From positions 28,651 to 92,650 of the forward strand of contig JAJPHB010000032.1 of NCBI GenBank assembly GCA_021325525.1: a stretch of DNA of 64,000 bases, in the 5' to 3' direction. Made by a program: the position numbers and the translations under genes. Source of the stretch: Alphaproteobacteria bacterium. GTDB lineage: Bacteria > Pseudomonadota > Alphaproteobacteria > ATCC43930 > CGMCC-115725. Positions within the stretch are counted from its first letter, which is position 1; each line of letters starts with the position of its first letter. Positions 8,878 to 18,093 of this stretch are shown piece after piece. Under the pieces are notes generated by a model. That model searched no databases. It was given only the letters and a program-made list of their open reading frames with translations, and had not been told where the DNA came from.

Positions 8878-10746
8878 TTACGCGGCCTGCTCATGCGCGT
8901 GCCAGAGGTCGAGGACGAGAAGAGCCCAGATTTTGAGGGCGTGGTCGCGCAAGCCGCGGCGATGCTCGGCCAGAAGCCGCTCGACCGGCTCCCAGGCGAT
9001 TCCCAGCGCCGCGAGGCGATGGGGTTTGAGGCGCTCCGCCACGAGCGGCGCCAAATCGCGGCGCAGCCAGACGCCCATCGGCGGATTGAAGCCGCGTTTC
9101 GGTCGGCGCAGAATCGCGGGCGGCAGCAGGCGCGCCGCGAGCGCCTTCAGCAGCGTCTTCTGGCCGCGCGCAAAGCGCAGCGCCGGCGACAGCCGGCCGA
9201 CCGCCTCGACGAGCCGATGGTCGAGAAAGGGCAGGCGCAGCTCCAGCCCGTGCGCCATGCTCATCGCATCGCCGTAAGCGAGGAGGTTGCCCGGCAGGAA
9301 GGAGAGCAGGTCCGTTTGCTGCATGGCGTCGAGCGGCGCCGCCGATGGCGCCGCCCGGTAGAGCGCGGCGATCGGACTCCGCGGCGGCGCGGACTCGCCG
9401 AGGAGCGCGGCGCGTTCCTCTGTTGTGAAATACTCGACCCAGCCCGCATACATCTCGGCGTCGGGGGCGCCCGCGCCCTGCAGGAACTCGCGGGCGCGGC
9501 GAAGGCCGTGAAGGCCTCGGCTGCTCTCCGGAATGAAGGCGGCGAGCGGCGCCGCCACGCCGTCGCGCAGCATCGCCGGAAGCCGCCGATAGCGCTGCGC
9601 GAGGAGCCCTCCGCGATAGCGCGGATATCCGGCGAAGACCTCGTCGCCGCCGTCGCCGACAAGCGCCACCGTGACGTGCTCGCGCGCTTGGCGCGACAGT
9701 TCCTCGACGAGGAGCGCCGTCGGATTGCCGAAGGGTTCGCCGAAACGCGCGACCATCGCCATCGCGCGATCGGCGAGATGCGCGCCGGCGCGCAGCTCGG
9801 TGTGTCGGCTGCCGATCCTTGCGGCGACCTCGCGCGCCGGCTCGCTCTCGTCGTAGGCCGCCTCGTCGAAACCCATCGTGAAAGTGCTGAGCGCCGTCCC
9901 GCCGCGCTGCCGCAGCTCCTCGGCCATCAGCGCCGCGATGACCGCGCTGTCGACGCCGCCCGAGAGAAAACAGCCGACCGGCACATCGGCCACCATATGG
10001 TCGGCGATGGCGCGGCGGAGCAGCGGCATCAGCTCCTCGACGGCATCGTCCAATCCAAGCTCGCGCCCACCAGTGAATGCCGGTTGCCAGTAGCGCTCGA
10101 TCGCGATGGGCCGTTGCGGTGCCCAACGCAAGACATGGCCGGGCGGAAGCTTGCGGATGCCGCGGTGAATGGTGCGCGGCGCCGGGACGTAAAGGCAGGC
10201 AAGATATTCCGAGAGGGCGACGCGATCGAGGGCAAGGTCGAGTCCGGGATGACGGCGCAGCGCCGCCATCTCCGAGGCGAAGGCGAGGTCGCCGCCCGGA
10301 AGAGCGGCGTAGAGAAGCGGCTTGATCCCGAGCCGATCGCGGCCGAGCAGCAGCTCGTGCCGCTCGCGGTCCCAAAGCGCAAAGGCGAACATGCCGACGA
10401 CCCGGTCGAGACCGGCGGCGCCTTGGCGCTGGAGGAGACGCAGCAGCACCTCGGTATCGCTTTCGGTTCGGAAACGTTCGCCGCCGGCTTCGAGAGCCGC
10501 GCGCAACGGGCGGTAATTGAAGATCTCCCCGTTATAGGTGAGGGCGAAGCGGCCATCCTCGGAGAGCTGCGGCTGCGCCCCGCCTGGCGAAAGGTCGATG
10601 ATGGCGAGCCGGGTATGGACGAGGCCGGCGCCGCTCGTCGGGTCGCGCCAGAGACCGCTTCCGTCGGGCCCGCGATGGCTCAGGCAAGCCTGCATCGCCG
10701 TCAGCACCTCGGGCGCGGCGTCGGTGCTGCCGGCTATGCCGCACAT
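8878..10746 (-). CDS. asnB: Asparagine synthetase (glutamine-hydrolysing) homologue 1
   Basis: A 622-residue two-domain amidotransferase. The start was set at 10746 because the protein must begin MCGIAG, where Cys2 becomes the N-terminal nucleophile; the open frame extends further upstream but into the previous gene. The class II glutaminase domain (about 1-190) has SHRGPDGSG and YNGEIFNY. The synthetase domain has the PP-loop SGGVDSA near residue 255 and the GDGGDEVFAGY motif. Homologues in polysaccharide loci usually amidate the carboxylate of a uronic or other acidic sugar rather than aspartate; that role is inferred here from the neighbours. Its start overlaps the preceding glycosyltransferase gene by 13 bp. 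Confidence 0.88.
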   Translation of the reverse strand: MCGIAGSTDAAPEVLTAMQACLSHRGPDGSGLWRDPTSGAGLVHTRLAIIDLSPGGAQPQLSEDGRFALTYNGEIFNYRPLRAALEAGGERFRTESDTEVLLRLLQRQGAAGLDRVVGMFAFALWDRERHELLLGRDRLGIKPLLYAALPGGDLAFASEMAALRRHPGLDLALDRVALSEYLACLYVPAPRTIHRGIRKLPPGHVLRWAPQRPIAIERYWQPAFTGGRELGLDDAVEELMPLLRRAIADHMVADVPVGCFLSGGVDSAVIAALMAEELRQRGGTALSTFTMGFDEAAYDESEPAREVAARIGSRHTELRAGAHLADRAMAMVARFGEPFGNPTALLVEELSRQAREHVTVALVGDGGDEVFAGYPRYRGGLLAQRYRRLPAMLRDGVAAPLAAFIPESSRGLHGLRRAREFLQGAGAPDAEMYAGWVEYFTTEERAALLGESAPPRSPIAALYRAAPSAAPLDAMQQTDLLSFLPGNLLAYGDAMSMAHGLELRLPFLDHRLVEAVGRLSPALRFARGQKTLLKALAARLLPPAILRRPKRGFNPPMGVWLRRDLAPLVAERLKPHRLAALGIAWEPVERLLAEHRRGLRDHALKIWALLVLDLWHAHEQAA

Positions 10747-13157
10747 TGGCCGGCCTTCCGTCCCGCCGCCTCGCGCAGCACCGCCGCGGTCCGGGCAGCG
10801 CAGTCCTGCCACGAGAAGTGGCGGGCGCGTTCGAGCGCAAGGGCGCAGAGGCGCTGCCGCAGCGCCGCGTCGCCGATGACGCGCTCGATTGCTGCGGCAA
10901 GGGCAGGCGTGTCTTCCGGGTCGACGAGCAGCGCCGCGCCGCCGACGATCTCCGGCATGGCGGCGCGCCGGGATGCGACGATGGGGGCGCCGCACGCCAT
11001 CGCCTCGACGAGCGGCATGCCGAAGCTCTCCTCCAGCGAGGGGAAGACGAAGGCGGCACAGCTCCGGTAGAGCTCGATCAGCGCATCCTGCGGGCAGCGG
11101 CCGAGAAAGGTGACGGCATCGGCGAGGCCGAGCGCTGCCGCTTGCTTGCGCAAGGACATGGCGTATTCGCCGTCGATCGCGGCGCCGGCAATGCGCAGGC
11201 CAAGAGTTGGCCGCCCGCGGCGGATGATCGCCAGCGCCTCGACGAGCCGATGGAGATTCTTCTGAAGGTAGAGGTCGCCTACGGCGAGGAGAAAGGGATG
11301 TGGCGCGACGCTCGGCTTCGGCGTGAAGGTCTCATCGACCCCGTGATGAATGACGGTCGGCGGCCGCACCGAACCGGTTTCCTCTGCGACATAGCGCGAC
11401 ACGGCAATGGCGCGGCAGGCACCGCGCAGCGAGAGCCGTGTCATGAGGCGAAGCGCCCACCAGTAGAGCTTCTTGCTCCAGCGCCGCTCGAAAGCGCCGA
11501 CGCCGAGAGCGTTCTGCAGCACGATCACTTGCCGCCCGAGGGCGAGCGGCCCGAAATTCGCCGGCGACAAGACAACATCGTAGCCGATCCGCCGCGCCCG
11601 CAGCGGCAGCGCGATCTGCTCCCAGAGAAGGAGCGGCAGCCACCCTCTCGGCGCGCCGATCGGGTGAACATGGATTCCGGGTCCGGCGAAGGCCTGCGCT
11701 TGGCTCGGATGCGGCACGACATGGATGTCGAAGCCGCCCTCGCGTGCAAGCCGCGGCAGGAGTTGGCGCAGATAGGTGAGGCCGCCCCCGGCGCGTGCAT
11801 GAATGGCGTTGACAAGGAGGCGGATCGGCTTCGCGGCGCCGCTCGGCGCAGGGCCAGAGACGTCGTCCTTGGCCGGCGCAATCAACCTGTCATAGGCCGC
11901 GCCGATTCGCTCGATGCCGTAAGGTTCGACAATCCGCCGTGCGGAGGCGGGGTCGATGCGCGGCGGCGCCTCGACGAAAGCGAGCACCGCCGCGATTGTC
12001 GCCTCCCCGGGCTCGCCTGCCGCATCGACAGTGAGCGCGGCGGGATGCTCGGCAAGGAACGCGACCGAAGTGTCGGCGGGGCCGGCGGCGAGGTTCAGAA
12101 TCGGCCGCGCCGCCGCCACATACTCGACGAGCTTGCTTGGCAGCTGATGCGGGGTGCGATTGCCGATATTGACGAGGATGTCGGCCGAACGCATCGCGGC
12201 AGCGATGCTGTCGCGCGATACCATTCCATGGAGATGCAGGCTGCCGCCGAGCGCCGCGCGGTGGCGGGCGATGGACGGCGCGCAGTCGTTCAGCGCGCCG
12301 AAGATGTGGAGGTGAAGATCGGGCCGCCGACGACGCAGCGCCGCGAAGAGCACAAGAAGATATTCGGGATCGCGGAGAGCACGATAGAAGGTGCCGATGC
12401 AAACGAGGTGAATGCCGCGATCCGCGAACGCGAAATCGGCGGCGGGGCCTTCCGCTGGCAGCGAGAGCAACGGCGGAACGACGGCAATCTTGTCGACGCT
12501 TTCGGGAAAGGCCTCGGCATAGGCGACGCGGCAGCTTTCGACGGTGACGGCGACGGCATCGCTGCCATGCAGCACCGCGGCCTCGACGCGCCGGTTCAAT
12601 CGGCCGTAAAGGCGCTCATTATTGAGCGGGATTTCGCGCAGCAGGCTGAAGGGATCGCCGATATCGGCAACCCACCGCAATTCCGGATGAGCGCGTTTCA
12701 GCACGAGGCCGACGAGATGCGGGGTGAAGGGATGGGATACCGTGACGATCGCATCGAATCCGCGCTGGCGCAGCAGCCGGCGCGCTTTTCTCAGCGCCGG
12801 CCCGTACCAGTGGAAGGCGTAATCCGGCCAGAAGAGCTGCTTCAGAGTGAGGGCGTAGGCCGCCTTTGCCGCCCGTCGTAGCCGATTCACTCTGGTATGC
12901 GTCGGATGCTCGATATCGGATTGGGCACGGTGGCTCGCTTGGTGGAGCATGCCGCGAAGACGCTCGACGATTGCGCCGCCGACGCGGTGAATGACGACTC
13001 CTCCTTGCGCCTCGCAGCGCGCATCGCCCGCCTTCCACGCGGCGACGACCTCCACTTCCCGCCCCTGTGCCGCCCAGCGCTCCGCAAGCGCGGTCCAGCG
13101 ATAGGCGCGAGGCGAGCGGTCGGGCGCGTAGATGTAGCTGAGGATGAGCAGCCTCAT
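10734..13157 (-). CDS. Fused double glycosyltransferase (two GT-B modules)
   Basis: One uninterrupted 807-residue protein carries two complete GT-B enzymes. Module 1 (about residues 1-425) starts MRLLILSYIYAPDRSPRAYRW and contains the donor-site-like DILVNIGNRTPHQLPSKLVEY. Module 2 (about 435-807) starts IRLLVNAIHARAGGGLTYL and has the GT4 EX7E motif EESFGMPLVEAMACG. A short linker rich in Ala, Pro and Ser joins them. The ATG at 13157 overlaps the upstream stop as ATGA. The two modules probably add successive sugars to the same lipid-linked acceptor, an inference from the fusion. The frame also extends upstream of this ATG, but that part overlaps the heparinase-like gene and is low-complexity Arg/Ala, typical of a shadow. 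Confidence 0.85.
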   Translation of the reverse strand: MRLLILSYIYAPDRSPRAYRWTALAERWAAQGREVEVVAAWKAGDARCEAQGGVVIHRVGGAIVERLRGMLHQASHRAQSDIEHPTHTRVNRLRRAAKAAYALTLKQLFWPDYAFHWYGPALRKARRLLRQRGFDAIVTVSHPFTPHLVGLVLKRAHPELRWVADIGDPFSLLREIPLNNERLYGRLNRRVEAAVLHGSDAVAVTVESCRVAYAEAFPESVDKIAVVPPLLSLPAEGPAADFAFADRGIHLVCIGTFYRALRDPEYLLVLFAALRRRRPDLHLHIFGALNDCAPSIARHRAALGGSLHLHGMVSRDSIAAAMRSADILVNIGNRTPHQLPSKLVEYVAAARPILNLAAGPADTSVAFLAEHPAALTVDAAGEPGEATIAAVLAFVEAPPRIDPASARRIVEPYGIERIGAAYDRLIAPAKDDVSGPAPSGAAKPIRLLVNAIHARAGGGLTYLRQLLPRLAREGGFDIHVVPHPSQAQAFAGPGIHVHPIGAPRGWLPLLLWEQIALPLRARRIGYDVVLSPANFGPLALGRQVIVLQNALGVGAFERRWSKKLYWWALRLMTRLSLRGACRAIAVSRYVAEETGSVRPPTVIHHGVDETFTPKPSVAPHPFLLAVGDLYLQKNLHRLVEALAIIRRGRPTLGLRIAGAAIDGEYAMSLRKQAAALGLADAVTFLGRCPQDALIELYRSCAAFVFPSLEESFGMPLVEAMACGAPIVASRRAAMPEIVGGAALLVDPEDTPALAAAIERVIGDAALRQRLCALALERARHFSWQDCAARTAAVLREAAGRKAGQCAA

Positions 13158-15388
13158 GGGCCGGTAATGGCGCGGTCGCGATGGCGCTTGCCGTAGCCCG
13201 GCGAGAACGCCACGGCGGGCGGGAAGCGGGCAAGGAGAGCGCGCTGGCCGACGCAGCGAATCCGGGCCTCGCTCTCCTCGAAGGGGAGGCCGCAATCGCG
13301 CACCACGATCGTCGTCTCGCCGATCACGATGTGGCGCCGCACGATGGCGCCGAAGCCGCGATGCTCGCCGACGAAGCCGTTCTCGTCGAAGCGCAGGCAC
13401 TGCGCCTTCGCCTCGTCGCCGAGCCAGAAATCGCCGAGGTCGAGCCGCGCCGGCTCGCGCGCCTCGCAACGGGGCGCGAAATGCGCCGTAACCGAGCGGT
13501 AGGCGTTCCGCAGCCGCCGGTCGGCGGTATAGATCGGGCTTCCCGGATCGGCGATCCAATCGGTACCGTCGATTGCGAGCTCGATCGCGAGCTGGTCGTT
13601 GTGGTCGTGCGCGCCGCGCCCGCCATAGCCGAGCGGACCGCAGCGCACCGCAAGGAAGAGGCGCCGCGAACGGACGATCCAGAGCCCGAAATCCGGAAAG
13701 GCCTCGAGCGAGAGACCGCCGCGCAGATCGGGGCCTGTGGCGACGATCTCGATCTCGCGGCAGGGCTGCGGGTCGGCGCCGATCTCGAGAGCGGCGGGCC
13801 GAGCGCTGCGGCGTGCCGCCGCGATGGGCGCCGATCCGGTGTTCTTGCCCGCAAGCGCTTCGACGAAGGCGGCATCGAGCCAGCCCGTGCCGGCGAAGTC
13901 GGCGAGGTCGCGCCGTCGCGTTAGCGCCGCGGCGGCGGCGACAAACGGCCGGTGGTCGAGAATCTCCTCGTCGAGATAGGCGGCATTCGCCGGCAGCCCG
14001 TCATAGCCATCGAGATTGGCGTAGACGATGCGCGCTTCGGCGACGCTGCGCGTGGTGAAAATGGGATGCAGCTTCAGGAACCGGCCGCTGTCATTGTCGC
14101 CGATCTGCGCGACGCGCCCGTTCGGCTTGGTGACGGCGCGGCTGAATTCGGCCATGGCGGCGATGCGGGCCAGGTGATCGCGATCGGGGAAGCGGCGCTC
14201 GGGTTGGAGGCGCCGGCGCGGGCGCGTGCGCAGCAAGCCAGGATCGGCGCCGCGCAATGCCGCGAGGCGACCCTCGGGAAGACCAAGCATCAGCGCCGTC
14301 GCGAACACCACCATCTCGGCAGCGAGGCGGTGATAGCTCGTCGAGCCCTCGAATGTCGCGCCATCGGCGCCGAATTGATGCGTGGTCTCGATGCAGAGCT
14401 CCTGCGCGGCGAAGGCGAGCCAGGCGTCGGTCTCGGGGCTCTCCGGCAGGGCGGCCGCGATGAAGGCGAGGCCGCAGATATCGGCGAGGTAATGATTGCC
14501 GCGGCCCTCGGGGTAGAGTTCGAGATGAGCGAGAATATGGCTCGCATGATCGGCAAGGCTCGCGCTCAGCATCGCCGTGAAGGGCGCATCGAAGGCGGCG
14601 CCGAACAGACGAAAGAGATCGTAGGCGGCGACCCAATTGGCGGCGCGAATGGCGACGTCCATGGTGCAGCGCCAGTTGATGCCGAAGCGCGGCGGATTGG
14701 TCGCGATAAAGTCGAGCACCACGTTGCGGAACTCGGCGCGATAGCGTTCGGCCGGCTCCAGCCCCGGCTCGTCCGCAGCCGCGAGCGCATAGGCCCAGGC
14801 GAGGGTCGACAGGTGCTGCATCCGCGCCAGCTCCCAGGGCAGCTTGACATCGACGCCGGGCAGGTGGCCGATGGGCAAATCGGCCGACCACGCGCTGTCG
14901 CTCCAGCGAAACCCCGACTTCACGTCGCGCTGCCAATCAATTGGCTGATAGCCGGGATCGACGAGGCGCCAGACGCGCCGGCTGTCGGCAAGAGCCGCGG
15001 CCGGCATTCTGCCGCAGAGCCACGCGCCGTCCGGATCGGCCGATACCGGCGAGGCGGCGTCATAGCGGATGCCATCGAGGCCGCGGCAGGGGGCGCCATG
15101 CGCGACCGTGACCCAGCCCGAGCCGAGGAGATCGAAGATGTGGCGGCAATAGAGCGCCGCGGCAGGCGCAATCCATGAGCTGGCGGCCCGTACCGTCTCG
15201 AAGGGGATGGCCGAGCGGAGAAGAGGCCGCAGCGTGCCGGCCGTTCCGATATCGCCGTAGGTGCTGCGACGCTGATCGAGAAACCGCTTCGCCGCCGCGC
15301 GCGGCCGCCGCTCGATGACGCCGAGCGCGCGTCGGGCGACGGCGCTCGGCGGGAGTCGCCGCAGCAGGGCGAAGCGCCGGTCCATCAT
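13154..15388 (-). CDS. Heparinase II/III family polysaccharide lyase
   Basis: A 744-residue protein of the heparinase II/III (alginate-lyase-like) family. The N-terminal toroid region includes DPGYQPIDWQRDVKSGFRW and a later FGINWRCTMDVAIRAANW. The C-terminal heparinase II/III domain has GAHDHNDQLAIELAIDGTDW followed by DPGSPIYTADRRLRNAYRS, containing the His and Tyr residues expected for lyase chemistry. No signal peptide is evident, which is odd for an enzyme acting on a finished glycan, although proteins of this type are common in exopolysaccharide operons. Its ATG at 15388 (with a second Met at 15385) follows the methyltransferase stop directly. The glycan substrate is unknown. Confidence 0.85.
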   Translation of the reverse strand: MMDRRFALLRRLPPSAVARRALGVIERRPRAAAKRFLDQRRSTYGDIGTAGTLRPLLRSAIPFETVRAASSWIAPAAALYCRHIFDLLGSGWVTVAHGAPCRGLDGIRYDAASPVSADPDGAWLCGRMPAAALADSRRVWRLVDPGYQPIDWQRDVKSGFRWSDSAWSADLPIGHLPGVDVKLPWELARMQHLSTLAWAYALAAADEPGLEPAERYRAEFRNVVLDFIATNPPRFGINWRCTMDVAIRAANWVAAYDLFRLFGAAFDAPFTAMLSASLADHASHILAHLELYPEGRGNHYLADICGLAFIAAALPESPETDAWLAFAAQELCIETTHQFGADGATFEGSTSYHRLAAEMVVFATALMLGLPEGRLAALRGADPGLLRTRPRRRLQPERRFPDRDHLARIAAMAEFSRAVTKPNGRVAQIGDNDSGRFLKLHPIFTTRSVAEARIVYANLDGYDGLPANAAYLDEEILDHRPFVAAAAALTRRRDLADFAGTGWLDAAFVEALAGKNTGSAPIAAARRSARPAALEIGADPQPCREIEIVATGPDLRGGLSLEAFPDFGLWIVRSRRLFLAVRCGPLGYGGRGAHDHNDQLAIELAIDGTDWIADPGSPIYTADRRLRNAYRSVTAHFAPRCEAREPARLDLGDFWLGDEAKAQCLRFDENGFVGEHRGFGAIVRRHIVIGETTIVVRDCGLPFEESEARIRCVGQRALLARFPPAVAFSPGYGKRHRDRAITGP

Positions 15389-15389
15389 G

Positions 15390-16205
15390 CTAGCGCAGCC
15401 CCCAGCGCCGCTCGTTGAGACGCTTGCGCCAGCGGGCCCAGGCGCTGCGCCGCCATCGCGCGGCTCTCGGTGGCCGGACCGGGCGCAGCTCGAACATCCA
15501 ATCGCTGGCGCACCAGGCCGGCAGCCTGTCCGCGATCCCGGCGTTCAACGCGGCGAGGCGCGGCTGCCGCAACAGGCTGTCGGCAAGATAGCCGCAGAGA
15601 ACCGTGCGCGGCCGATAGCGCTCGACGGCGAAGCCGAGATCGGCGAAGAGCCGTCCGAGTTCGCCGAAGGCGAAAAAATTGATATGCGGGCTGACGGCAA
15701 GCGTCGTCGGCGCCGCATTGAGTCCGCTGTCTTGGCGCCTTTTGAGCCGGCGGAGCCTCGCTTGAACGCCGGAGAGGTTGAGCAGGGCTTCGATGAGCGC
15801 CAGCCATTCGAAGCCGCCATATCCGTTCGGGACAGTAAGAAGCAGCGGCGCTCGCTCATCGAGACGGGCGCGCAAGGCGAGGAGGAAATCCGGAGGGTCG
15901 GGGACGTGCTCCAGCACCTCCGAGGCGATGACGAGATCGAAGCGCTCCTCCGCCGCGAGCGCCGCAGGCGCGAGAAAGCGGATGTTGCGCGCGCGGACAT
16001 GCTCGCGAGCCCAGGCGAGCGAGTCCGGGTCTTCGTCGATCGCGGTGATCTCGATCGCGGGGAACCGCGCGGCCAGCGGTGCCGTGAGCTGGGTCCCGGC
16101 GCCGCAGCCGACATCGAGAACGCGCCGCGGCGAGCGCGCCTCGATGGCAGCGCAGATGAAGTCCAGCCGTTTGGCGCGCCCATAGGAATCCTCAGGCAGC
16201 GACAT
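15390..16205 (-). CDS. Class I SAM-dependent methyltransferase
   Basis: A 271-residue Rossmann-fold methyltransferase. Motif I is VLDVGCGAGTQL at about residue 30, the acidic end of strand 2 is AIDEDP, and LVIASEVLEHVPDP gives motif IV/post-motif residues. The C-terminal half carries a variable substrate-binding cap. The start at 16205 (MSLPEDSYGRAKRL) was chosen because upstream codons lie inside the asparagine-synthetase gene; the two overlap by 14 bp. The context suggests O- or N-methylation of a sugar. It resembles the UbiG/methyltransferase_11/23 type but cannot be tied to a named enzyme. Confidence 0.82.
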   Translation of the reverse strand: MSLPEDSYGRAKRLDFICAAIEARSPRRVLDVGCGAGTQLTAPLAARFPAIEITAIDEDPDSLAWAREHVRARNIRFLAPAALAAEERFDLVIASEVLEHVPDPPDFLLALRARLDERAPLLLTVPNGYGGFEWLALIEALLNLSGVQARLRRLKRRQDSGLNAAPTTLAVSPHINFFAFGELGRLFADLGFAVERYRPRTVLCGYLADSLLRQPRLAALNAGIADRLPAWCASDWMFELRPVRPPRAARWRRSAWARWRKRLNERRWGLR

Positions 16206-18093
16206 ACGATTCCCACCACAGCGCGAAATTGAGGAGATACCAGCTCTGGGCGCCGCGGCCCTCGCCGAGCAGTGCCTCCACCTCGGCACGGTCGAGGAAA
16301 TCGGTATCGCGGCAGAAGCGGTCGAGCGTCGCCCGCGTCTCCTGGCCGAGCTTGCCGTAGAACCATTCGCGCACCGGCACGCCGAAGCCTTGCTTCGGAC
16401 GGTTGAGGATCTTCGGCGGCAGCAGCGACGCGACGGCGCGCTTCAGGAGATATTTCAGCTCGCCATTGCGGGTCTTCGCGGCGCTCGGCACGCCGAGCGC
16501 GAAGGCGACGATCTCGTGGTCGAGATAGGGCACCCGCGCCTCGAGTCCGACCGCCATGGTCATTTTGTCGACGCGCATCAACAAAAGCTCGGGAAGCCGC
16601 AAATTGAGATCGAGATAGGTCATCCAGTTGAGCATCGACGGCTCCGCGGCGCGCTCATGGAAGCGCCGATGGAGCGGCGCCAGCACGTCCCACGAGCTCA
16701 GCTCCTGGAATTCGCGGCGCAGGCGCGGCGAGAGAAGGCGCCGCTTCATCGTCTCGCCGAAGGCCTCGGCGCCGCCCCAGAAGATCGACTGGCCGGCGGC
16801 GGCGCGGCGCAGCAGCTCGGTGTAGCTGCGCGCGCCATGGCCGACGCCTTCGAGAATGCCGACTCCCATCCGCTTCAGCCCGGCCGGGACCGGCAGCGCG
16901 TTGAGGCGCTGCAAACGGTCTACTGTCTTCCAGCCTGGATATCCCCAAAAGAGCTCATCGGCGCCTTCGCCCACCTGACAGGCTTTGACGCCGTTCTCGC
17001 GCGCGAGCTTCGCCACGAAATGCACGGGTACGCAGACCGGGTCGGCGATCGGTTCGTCCTGAAGCTCGACGAGGCGCGGCAGGAAATCGAGAAGGTCGGC
17101 CTGCGTGAGGCGCAGCTCGTGATGCTCGGCGCCGACGCTCTCCGCCATCAGGCGGGCGAAGGGCAGCTCGTCGGCGACGCTCGTATGCGCGCCCGCATAG
17201 CCGATCGAGAAGGAGCGGACGGGCCCACTCTCGCCCTCGGCGAAAAGGCGGAGATTCGTCGACGAGTCGATGCCGCCGGAAAGAAACACGCCTTGCCCGA
17301 CATCGGCGACCTTGTGATAGCGGATGGACTCGCGCAGGAGCGCAAGAAGCCGCTCCGCCAGCGCTGCATCCGTCTCCTCGGTCGCGGCCTGCGCTTCGTC
17401 GAGCGGATCCCACCAACGCTCCTCGCGCATCGCCCCGTCGGCCGAGATGCGCAGCCAATGCGCCGCCGGCAGCTTGCGGACGCCTTTGAAGAGCGTGCGC
17501 GGCGCCGGCGCCGTCAAAAAGGAAAGGAAGTGGAAGAACGCTTCCTCATCGACGGCGCGCGGCAGACTCGGATCGCGCAGCAGAGCCTTGATCTCCGAAG
17601 CGAAGGCGATCCCGTGCTCGCCCGGCGCGTAATAGAGCGGCTTGATGCCGAGGCGGTCGCGCACCAGCCAGAGCTGGCGCTCTGCCACATCCCACAGCGC
17701 GAAGGCGAACATGCCGCGAAAACGGTGAAGGCAGGCGATGCCCCATTCGGCGAAGGCGTTGAGGATGACTTCGGTGTCGCAGTGATCGGTCCGCCATTGC
17801 GTATGCCCGCGCGCCTCGAGCTCACGGCGGATCTCGCGGTGATTGTAGATTTCGCCATTGTAGACGATCCGGAATCGGCCATCGCGGCTCGCCATCGGCT
17901 GGGCGGCCGCGGCGGAAAGATCGATGATGGCGAGGCGCCGGTGCGCGAGGCCGATCCGCCCATCCTCGGCGAGCCATAACCCTTCGCCATCGGGACCGCG
18001 ATGCGCGACCGCCTCGCCCATGTCAAGGAGGAGGCGCGAATCGACCGGCTGACGGTCCGGCACGAAGGAAAGGATCCCGGCGAGGCCGCACAT
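16192..18093 (-). CDS. asnB: Asparagine synthetase (glutamine-hydrolysing) homologue 2
   Basis: A 633-residue class II glutamine amidotransferase. It begins MCGLAG with the Cys2 nucleophile, followed by AHRGPDGEG and YNGEIYNH in the glutaminase domain. The synthetase domain shows the PP-loop SGGIDSS and GEGADELFWGY for ATP binding. The C-terminal LLKRAVASLLPPKILNRPKQGFG is typical of AsnB proteins in exopolysaccharide operons (XrtA-associated or WbpS-like). It probably amidates a sugar acid or amino acid linked to the glycan. It is preceded by a methyltransferase whose stop directly abuts its neighbour at 18094. All active-site residues visible by eye are intact. Confidence 0.9.
   Translation of the reverse strand: MCGLAGILSFVPDRQPVDSRLLLDMGEAVAHRGPDGEGLWLAEDGRIGLAHRRLAIIDLSAAAAQPMASRDGRFRIVYNGEIYNHREIRRELEARGHTQWRTDHCDTEVILNAFAEWGIACLHRFRGMFAFALWDVAERQLWLVRDRLGIKPLYYAPGEHGIAFASEIKALLRDPSLPRAVDEEAFFHFLSFLTAPAPRTLFKGVRKLPAAHWLRISADGAMREERWWDPLDEAQAATEETDAALAERLLALLRESIRYHKVADVGQGVFLSGGIDSSTNLRLFAEGESGPVRSFSIGYAGAHTSVADELPFARLMAESVGAEHHELRLTQADLLDFLPRLVELQDEPIADPVCVPVHFVAKLARENGVKACQVGEGADELFWGYPGWKTVDRLQRLNALPVPAGLKRMGVGILEGVGHGARSYTELLRRAAAGQSIFWGGAEAFGETMKRRLLSPRLRREFQELSSWDVLAPLHRRFHERAAEPSMLNWMTYLDLNLRLPELLLMRVDKMTMAVGLEARVPYLDHEIVAFALGVPSAAKTRNGELKYLLKRAVASLLPPKILNRPKQGFGVPVREWFYGKLGQETRATLDRFCRDTDFLDRAEVEALLGEGRGAQSWYLLNFALWWESYVAA

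Noticed and set aside
7702..11070. A 1122-codon open frame on the plus strand
   Set aside because: It lies opposite the WbuB-like glycosyltransferase, the asparagine synthetase and part of the fused glycosyltransferase, whose motifs are intact. Its translation is low-complexity Arg/Ala/Gly/Glu, as expected for stop-poor antisense in very GC-rich DNA.
10746..12881. A 711-codon plus-strand frame
   Set aside because: Antisense to the double glycosyltransferase, with no recognisable motif and biased composition.
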